A stretch of 64,000 bases of DNA, taken from assembly GCF_027980145.1 (NCBI RefSeq), contig NZ_JAMZNK010000023.1, forward strand, positions 17,891 to 81,890, written 5' to 3'. The position numbers and the translations under genes were made by a program. This stretch comes from Flavobacterium azizsancarii (lineage in GTDB: Bacteria; Bacteroidota; Bacteroidia; Flavobacteriales; Flavobacteriaceae). The notes beneath the pieces are model-generated. The model was not told where the DNA came from. It saw nothing but the letters and a program-made list of their open reading frames with translations, and searched no databases. Shown here piece by piece: positions 59,432 to 64,000 of this stretch; positions within the stretch are counted from its first letter, which is position 1; each line of letters opens with the position of its first letter.

Positions 59432-60217
59432 ATGAATCAACCATTAGCATATGTTCATCCCGGCGCTAAAATCGCTAAAAATGTTGTAATTGAGCCTTTT
59501 ACAACAATTCACAATAATGTTATTATTGGTGACGGTACTTGGATTGGTTCAAATGTAACCATCATGGAAGGTGCCCGAATTGGTAAAAATTGTAATATTT
59601 TTCCAGGTGCAGTAATTTCAGCCGTACCACAAGATTTAAAATTTGGAGGAGAAGATTCTTTAGCTATTATAGGTGATAACTGTACTATTAGAGAGTGTGT
59701 AACGATCAATAGAGGTACAGTTGCTTCAGGACAAACAATTTTAGGTAATAATTGTTTAATTATGGCTTATGCTCACATTGCACACGATTGTGAGATTGGT
59801 AATAATGCAATTATTGTAAATGGTGTTGCATTGGCAGGTCACGTTGTTGTTGGTAATTATGCCGTTATTGGAGGTTTGGCAGCCATACATCAATTTATTC
59901 ATATTGGTGATCATGCTATGATTTCTGGTGGATCTTTGGTCAGAAAAGATGTTCCGCCATATACAAAAGCAGCAAAAGAACCGTTATCCTACGTAGGAAT
60001 CAATTCAGTAGGTTTAAGAAGAAGAGGATTTAGTACTGAAAAAATTAGAGAAATTCAGGAAATTTACAGAATTTTATACCAGAAGAACTACAATACAACG
60101 CAAGCTTTAAGTATTATTGAAGCCGAAATGGAAGCTACTCCTGAGAGAGATGAGATTTTAGATTTTATCAGAAATTCATCAAGAGGAATTATGAAAGGTT
60201 ATTCAGGAAATTATTAG
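59432..60217 (+). CDS. lpxA: UDP-N-acetylglucosamine acyltransferase LpxA
   Basis: The first step of lipid A synthesis, adding hydroxyacyl to UDP-GlcNAc. The 261-residue product is a left-handed beta helix (YVHPGAKIAKNVVIEPFTTI and further hexapeptides) with the catalytic His in MAYAHIAHDCEIGNN and the C-terminal helical part beginning near GINSVGLRRRGFSTEKI. It follows lpxC-fabZ by 73 bases and is in the same cluster. Confidence 0.96.
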   Translation: MNQPLAYVHPGAKIAKNVVIEPFTTIHNNVIIGDGTWIGSNVTIMEGARIGKNCNIFPGAVISAVPQDLKFGGEDSLAIIGDNCTIRECVTINRGTVASGQTILGNNCLIMAYAHIAHDCEIGNNAIIVNGVALAGHVVVGNYAVIGGLAAIHQFIHIGDHAMISGGSLVRKDVPPYTKAAKEPLSYVGINSVGLRRRGFSTEKIREIQEIYRILYQKNYNTTQALSIIEAEMEATPERDEILDFIRNSSRGIMKGYSGNY

Positions 60218-60240
60218 ATAAAAGTTGAATCGTTTATTTG

Positions 60241-60282
60241 TGAATCGTTAAATCGAAAACAGATAAACGATTTAACGATTCA
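60241..60282. repeat. Perfect 15-bp inverted repeat between lpxA and efp
   Basis: Arms of 15 bases (TGAATCGTTAAATCG) around a 12-base loop. A second GAATCGTTTA just upstream (60227 on) allows an alternative fold. There is no T-run after it, so it is not a clear terminator. Confidence 0.6.
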
Positions 60283-60309
60283 ACAAAATATTAAATAAAA
60301 CAAAACAAA

Positions 60310-60876
60310 ATGGCATCTACATCAGATATTAGAAACGGATTGTGTATTAAGTTCAATCACGATATTTATAAAATCGTTGAATTTCTTCACGTAAAACCTG
60401 GAAAAGGACCTGCTTTCGTAAGAACAAAATTAAGAAGTTTAACTACAGGAAGAGTATTGGACAATACATTTTCGGCAGGACACAAAATAGAGGATGTACG
60501 TGTTGAGACACATACTTATCAGTTTTTATATGCTGAAGGAGATGAGTTTCATTTTATGAATACAGAATCTTTTGAGCAAATTTCTTTGAATAAAGCAATT
60601 TTGGATGCTCCGGGATTGTTAAAAGAAGGAACAAATGTTATGGTTCAGGTTAATACTGAAACTGATTTGCCTTTATCTGTAGATATGCCTGCTTCTGTAA
60701 TTCTGGAAATTACTTATGCTGAGCCAGGAGTTAAAGGAAATACAGCTACAAATGCTACAAAATCTGCTACGGTAGAAACTGGCGCAACTGTAAATGTTCC
60801 TTTGTTTATCAATGAAGGTGATAAAATTAAAATCGATACAGCTTCAGGGAATTACATGGAGCGTGTAAAAGAGTAG
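60310..60876 (+). CDS. efp: Elongation factor P
   Basis: Helps ribosomes through polyproline stretches. The 188-residue product has the three OB-like domains of EF-P. The tip lysine that is modified in many bacteria is K32, in KPGKGPAFVRTKL. The C-terminus DKIKIDTASGNYMERVKE is standard. It sits inside the lipid A cluster, a placement common in Bacteroidota. Confidence 0.97.
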   Translation: MASTSDIRNGLCIKFNHDIYKIVEFLHVKPGKGPAFVRTKLRSLTTGRVLDNTFSAGHKIEDVRVETHTYQFLYAEGDEFHFMNTESFEQISLNKAILDAPGLLKEGTNVMVQVNTETDLPLSVDMPASVILEITYAEPGVKGNTATNATKSATVETGATVNVPLFINEGDKIKIDTASGNYMERVKE

Positions 60877-60944
60877 TTTCTTAATTGGATAATTTGTCAA
60901 TGAGTCAATTAGAAAATTAGTGAATCATCACAATTTTGAGTATT

Positions 60945-61005
60945 CATTTTCTGATTGACACATTTTCTAATTGGCACATTTTCTAATTGACAAATTTTCT
61001 AATTT
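60945..61005. repeat. 16-bp tandem repeat upstream of the second lpxD-like gene
   Basis: Three full units of a CATTTTCTAATTGACA-like 16-mer and a partial fourth run up to 7 bases before the start of the next gene. An inverted copy (GTCAATTAGAAAAT) lies at about 60904-60917, so a hairpin can form. There are no spacers between units. Confidence 0.65.
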
Positions 61006-61011
61006 AAATAT

Positions 61012-61941
61012 ATGAAATTTCCAAAGATTCATTCTTTACAAGAAATTGCAAATTTGCTTCAATGCGAATTTATAGGTGATCAAAACTTTCCGGTTTCTGG
61101 CATGAACGAAATACATGTCGTTGAACCTGGAGATATTGTTTTTGTCGACCACCCAAAATATTATGACAAAGCTTTACAATCAGCAGCTACTATTGTTTTA
61201 ATAAATAAAAAAGTAGATTGTCCGGAAGGTAAAGCTCTTTTAATTTCTGATGATCCTTTCAGAGATTTTAATACCCTGACCAAGCATTTTAGACCTTTTC
61301 AAGCTACGACTGTTTCTATTGCTCTTTCTGCAACTATTGGAGAAGGAACAGTAATTCAGCCTAATTGTTTTGTTGGGAACAATGTTACAATTGGTAAAAA
61401 CTGTTTGATACATCCTAATGTTACAATTTATGATCATACAGTAATTGGTGATAATGTAATCATTCATGCCGGAACTATTTTAGGAGCTGATGCGTTCTAT
61501 TATAAAAAACGTCCTGATGGTTTCGATCAGTTACTTTCAGGAGGAAGAGTTGTGATTCAGGATAATGTGGGTATAGGTGCGCTTTGCACAATCGATAAAG
61601 GGGTTACTGGTGATACCACTATTGGCGAAGGAACAAAACTCGATAATCAGGTACACGTTGGGCATGATACTGTAATTGGTAAAAAATGTCTAATCGCGTC
61701 ACAAACTGGTATTGCAGGTTGTGTTATCATCGAAGACGAAGTTACAATTTGGGGTCAAGTTGGTACTACCAGCGGCATCACAATAGGAGCTAAGGCTGTT
61801 ATTATGGGACAGACCGGAGTAACTAAGTCAGTAGAAGGAGGTAAATCATATTTTGGAACTCCAATCGAAGAATCAAGAGAAAAGTTAAAACAATTGGCCA
61901 ATATCAAAAAGATTCCTGAAATTTTAAATAAATTGAAGTAA
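61012..61941 (+). CDS. Second LpxD-like acyltransferase
   Basis: A 309-residue paralogue of LpxD. The N-terminal domain (LLQCEFIGDQNFPVSGMNEI) and the beta helix with HAGTILGADAFYYKK and GTKLDNQVHVGHDTVIGKKC match the family, but it is about 40 residues shorter than the lpxD at 56934. It might acylate another sugar nucleotide or a glycan, or be a second lipid A enzyme. It is the last transferase-like gene of the cluster and is followed 2 bases later by the NTF2-like gene. Confidence 0.88.
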   Translation: MKFPKIHSLQEIANLLQCEFIGDQNFPVSGMNEIHVVEPGDIVFVDHPKYYDKALQSAATIVLINKKVDCPEGKALLISDDPFRDFNTLTKHFRPFQATTVSIALSATIGEGTVIQPNCFVGNNVTIGKNCLIHPNVTIYDHTVIGDNVIIHAGTILGADAFYYKKRPDGFDQLLSGGRVVIQDNVGIGALCTIDKGVTGDTTIGEGTKLDNQVHVGHDTVIGKKCLIASQTGIAGCVIIEDEVTIWGQVGTTSGITIGAKAVIMGQTGVTKSVEGGKSYFGTPIEESREKLKQLANIKKIPEILNKLK

Positions 61942-61942
61942 T

Positions 61943-62305
61943 ATGTCTATTAAAGAATTTGTTCAGAAATTTTACAAGTCAGATGCCTTAATTGATAGCG
62001 AAATCATGAAAACCTATTTGCATCCCGATGTAAAGTTAGATTGGAATAGCACGAAAGGATTAATTGAGATGGATCATAATTCGATGTTAGATATGGCGAA
62101 TGAGCTAAGTCGTGCTTATGTACGATCAAAAGTAAGAATAAGCCATATTTTAGCCGAAGACGACTTGGTTTCAGTTCGATATTCTCATTTTGTGAAAACG
62201 ATTGAAAACCCAAGAGAAGAGATGTTATTGGCACATTTTGCTATAATTTGGCAAATAAAAGATGATAAATTATATCGAGGTTATCAAATGAGTCAATTTT
62301 CTTAA
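61943..62305 (+). CDS. NTF2/SnoaL-like protein
   Basis: A 120-residue cone-shaped NTF2-like fold: an N-terminal helix (EFVQKFYKSDALIDSEIMKT), a helix with HNSMLDMANELSRAY, and closing strands with EEMLLAHFAIIWQIKDDKLYRG. Such proteins are small enzymes or ligand binders, and the role cannot be read from sequence. It starts 2 bases after the LpxD-like gene, so it is co-translated with it, suggesting a shared job. Confidence 0.82.
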   Translation: MSIKEFVQKFYKSDALIDSEIMKTYLHPDVKLDWNSTKGLIEMDHNSMLDMANELSRAYVRSKVRISHILAEDDLVSVRYSHFVKTIENPREEMLLAHFAIIWQIKDDKLYRGYQMSQFS

Positions 62306-62325
62306 TTTTTTTGAAGACAAAAAGG

Positions 62326-62354
62326 TTAAAATACGTTACAAAACCTTACTTTTG
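62326..62354 (+). promoter_or_regulatory. Probable sucD promoter
   Basis: TACTTTTG (62347-62354) fits TAnnTTTG. The -33 element is TTA in place of TTG, with an 18-base spacer, 36 bases ahead of the start codon. Confidence 0.45.
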
Positions 62355-62389
62355 CATCACAATTTTAAAAACTACATAAAATATATATC

Positions 62390-63262
62390 ATGAGTGTTTT
62401 AGTTAATAAAGATTCCAAAATAATTGTTCAAGGATTTACAGGAAGCGAAGGAACTTTCCACGCTTCTCAAATGATTGAGTACGGTACTAATGTTGTTGGT
62501 GGTGTTACTCCGGGTAAAGGAGGAACGAGCCATTTAGATCGTCCGGTTTTTAATACAGTAAAAGATGCTGTTGAGCAAGCTGGAGCTGATACATCTATCA
62601 TTTTTGTACCACCAGCTTTTGCTGCTGATGCAATTATGGAAGCTGCTGATGCTGGAATCAAAGTAATTATTGCTATTACAGAAGGAATTCCTGTAGCAGA
62701 TATGATTAAAGCAAATAATTATGTTAAAGAAAGAAATTCTAGATTAATCGGGCCAAACTGTCCGGGAGTAATCACTCCGGGTGAAGCTAAAGTTGGTATT
62801 ATGCCAGGTTTCGTTTTCAAAAAAGGAACAGTTGGTATCGTTTCTAAATCGGGAACTTTAACTTATGAAGCTGCTGACCAGGTTGTAAAACAAGGTTTAG
62901 GAATTACTACAGCTATTGGTATTGGTGGAGATCCAATTATTGGAACTACAACTAAAGAAGCTGTTGAATTATTAATGAACGATCCAGAAACTGAAATTAT
63001 CATCATGATTGGTGAAATTGGAGGTCAATTAGAAGCTGATGCCGCTAAATGGGTTAGAGCTGATGGTAACCGTAAACCAGTTGTTGGTTTTATCGCTGGA
63101 GAAACTGCTCCTGCTGGTAGAACAATGGGGCACGCAGGTGCTATTGTTGGTGGTTCTGATGATACAGCTGCTGCTAAAAAACAAATTATGAGAGACAACG
63201 GAATTCACGTTGTTGATTCGCCAGCTGAAATTGGTAAAAAAGTAAAAGAAATATTAGGATAA
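62390..63262 (+). CDS. sucD: Succinyl-CoA ligase alpha subunit
   Basis: The TCA-cycle enzyme that makes ATP or GTP from succinyl-CoA. The 290-residue product has the CoA-binding Rossmann domain (VQGFTGSEGTFHASQMIEYG), GPNCPGVITPGE and the phosphohistidine loop TMGHAGAIVGG. The beta subunit gene (sucC) is not in this window, so the two are not adjacent here. Confidence 0.97.
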   Translation: MSVLVNKDSKIIVQGFTGSEGTFHASQMIEYGTNVVGGVTPGKGGTSHLDRPVFNTVKDAVEQAGADTSIIFVPPAFAADAIMEAADAGIKVIIAITEGIPVADMIKANNYVKERNSRLIGPNCPGVITPGEAKVGIMPGFVFKKGTVGIVSKSGTLTYEAADQVVKQGLGITTAIGIGGDPIIGTTTKEAVELLMNDPETEIIIMIGEIGGQLEADAAKWVRADGNRKPVVGFIAGETAPAGRTMGHAGAIVGGSDDTAAAKKQIMRDNGIHVVDSPAEIGKKVKEILG

Positions 63263-63293
63263 TTTCTAATATTCAAAATAATAAATTCCAAAA

Positions 63294-63325
63294 AAAAGTC
63301 TCAATATTTTGTTGAGACTTTTTTA
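63294..63325 (+). terminator. sucD terminator
   Basis: An 11-bp AAAAGTCTCAA stem with a 7-base loop, followed by T, 31 bases after the sucD stop. Confidence 0.8.
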
Positions 63326-63416
63326 CATTTTTAAAATGTGCGGAACAAAATTAAAAATCTCAGCAACTTAGTCCCTATATCTATCAGGATAGACTTAGAA
63401 GCTTAAAATAAGAAAT

Positions 63417-63842
63417 ATGTACAAAGAATTAGAAAAATTTAAAGTAAGCAATAGTTTTACTTTTACAACAGAAGACAGTTTAGAACAAGTTTGCAATGCT
63501 CCTGAGGCTGGCGCAGGTGTTTTTGTTGTTTATGCTGTTGGTGATGAAAAAGAGTTAATTATGGTAGGTTCTACAGGAACTGTTCAAAATGATGGAACTC
63601 TTAAAAGTAAAAATGGCGGATTGTATGATAAAATTGTAAACGGTCATCAATTTGCTAAAACCGGAAGAAAATATTCTTGGCCGGCACAAATGAAGTTAGA
63701 AGGTATCTCTACTCTTGAAGTTGTTTGGTACGAAACTTATAACGCAGATGTAAAAGGAATTCCTACTGCAGTTGAAGGTCAGGTTTTGCAAAATTTCTTA
63801 GATGAAAATGCAAAATTACCAAAATGGAATGTAGCTTTCTAA
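63417..63842 (+). CDS. GIY-YIG-like small protein
   Basis: A 141-residue protein that I do not recognise by name. Several features fit a GIY-YIG nuclease fold: a hydrophobic strand GVFVVYA (34-40) in place of GIY, then MVGSTG (49-54) in place of YIG, a downstream basic/aromatic stretch (GGLYDKIVNGHQF), and E120 in AVEGQVLQNFL near the metal-binding glutamate position. The first tyrosine is shifted, so nuclease activity is uncertain. No signal peptide. It stands alone between two terminators. Confidence 0.65.
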   Translation: MYKELEKFKVSNSFTFTTEDSLEQVCNAPEAGAGVFVVYAVGDEKELIMVGSTGTVQNDGTLKSKNGGLYDKIVNGHQFAKTGRKYSWPAQMKLEGISTLEVVWYETYNADVKGIPTAVEGQVLQNFLDENAKLPKWNVAF

Positions 63843-63943
63843 AAAGCTTTTTTTCGAATAAAAATTATCAAAAGCCTTGCTATTTATTTGAGGGCACTGA
63901 AAAACATCCCTTATTTTTGATCAGGTTTATTTTTTAGACAATA

Positions 63944-63990
63944 AAAAACGCTTATAACAGGATTTAAAAATATCCGTTATAAGCGTTTTT
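63944..63990. terminator. Terminator after the GIY-YIG-like gene
   Basis: A 15-bp AAAAACGCTTATAAC stem extended by inner GGAT/ATCC pairs, flanked by A and T runs, about 100 bases past the stop. Confidence 0.7.
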
Positions 63991-64000
63991 CGTTTTATAA

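Noticed and set aside
60945..61005. Tandem repeat considered as a CRISPR array
   Set aside because: The units are directly adjacent with no spacers and there are no cas genes.

Overview
The window reads as a chromosome segment of a Flavobacterium-like member of the Bacteroidota. The DNA is AT-rich, several promoters fit the Bacteroidota pattern (TTG, about 19 bases, then TAnnTTTG), and the gene set is typical of the group: PorX, the LpxC-FabZ fusion, a MutS2 without an Smr domain, and a small CAL67264-like membrane protein. The species cannot be named from the sequence alone.

Layout. 1-1.6 kb: an SDR epimerase and a DUF2141 protein. 1.77-12.5 kb: accessory DNA inserted at the 3' end of tRNA-Arg(ACG) (12511-12584, minus strand). 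Three copies of the tRNA 3' end (1767, 5172, 12512) each have a different intrinsic terminator just beyond them. Two of them (1767 and 5172) start 122-bp direct repeats that are 83% identical. The simplest reading is two stacked elements. The older is a 3.4-kb islet without an integrase (AraC regulator, aldo/keto reductase, MdaB-like quinone reductase). The younger is a 7.3-kb element with a DUF1275 membrane protein, a 1310-residue STAND NTPase with an N-terminal PD-(D/E)xK nuclease-like domain (probable anti-phage gene of the Avs type), a 56-residue protein and a large serine recombinase whose last codons and stop lie inside the tRNA gene.

12.7-20.3 kb: apt, pheT, then an aldehyde/alcohol detoxification set (ExaC-like ALDH, zinc ADH, DUF779, AraC). 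20.3-26.9 kb: a minus-strand RND efflux operon (adaptor, pump, TolC-type channel) followed by a bestrophin-like channel. 27.3-43 kb: recG, a lipoprotein, DUF1697, a Dph6-like ATPase, an M1 aminopeptidase, a patatin and two unknown genes, a TauE-type permease, a UvrD/PcrA helicase, a YciO-like protein, an OmpA lipoprotein and a GT2 glycosyltransferase. 43-55.4 kb: an HsdR-N-like nuclease domain, holA, ettA, a DCC protein, mutS2, ung, ald, a GNAT enzyme, tsaE and porX. 55.7-63.8 kb: an HD phosphohydrolase, then lpxD, lpxC-fabZ, lpxA, efp, a second lpxD-like gene, an NTF2-like gene, sucD and a GIY-YIG-like small protein.

Most core genes concern translation (pheT, efp, ettA, tRNA-Arg, tsaE), DNA repair and replication (recG, pcrA, mutS2, ung, holA) and the envelope (lipid A, efflux, OmpA, PorX). 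Many intergenic gaps hold palindromes or short tandem repeats rather than genes. No rRNA, CRISPR array or classical insertion sequence was seen.
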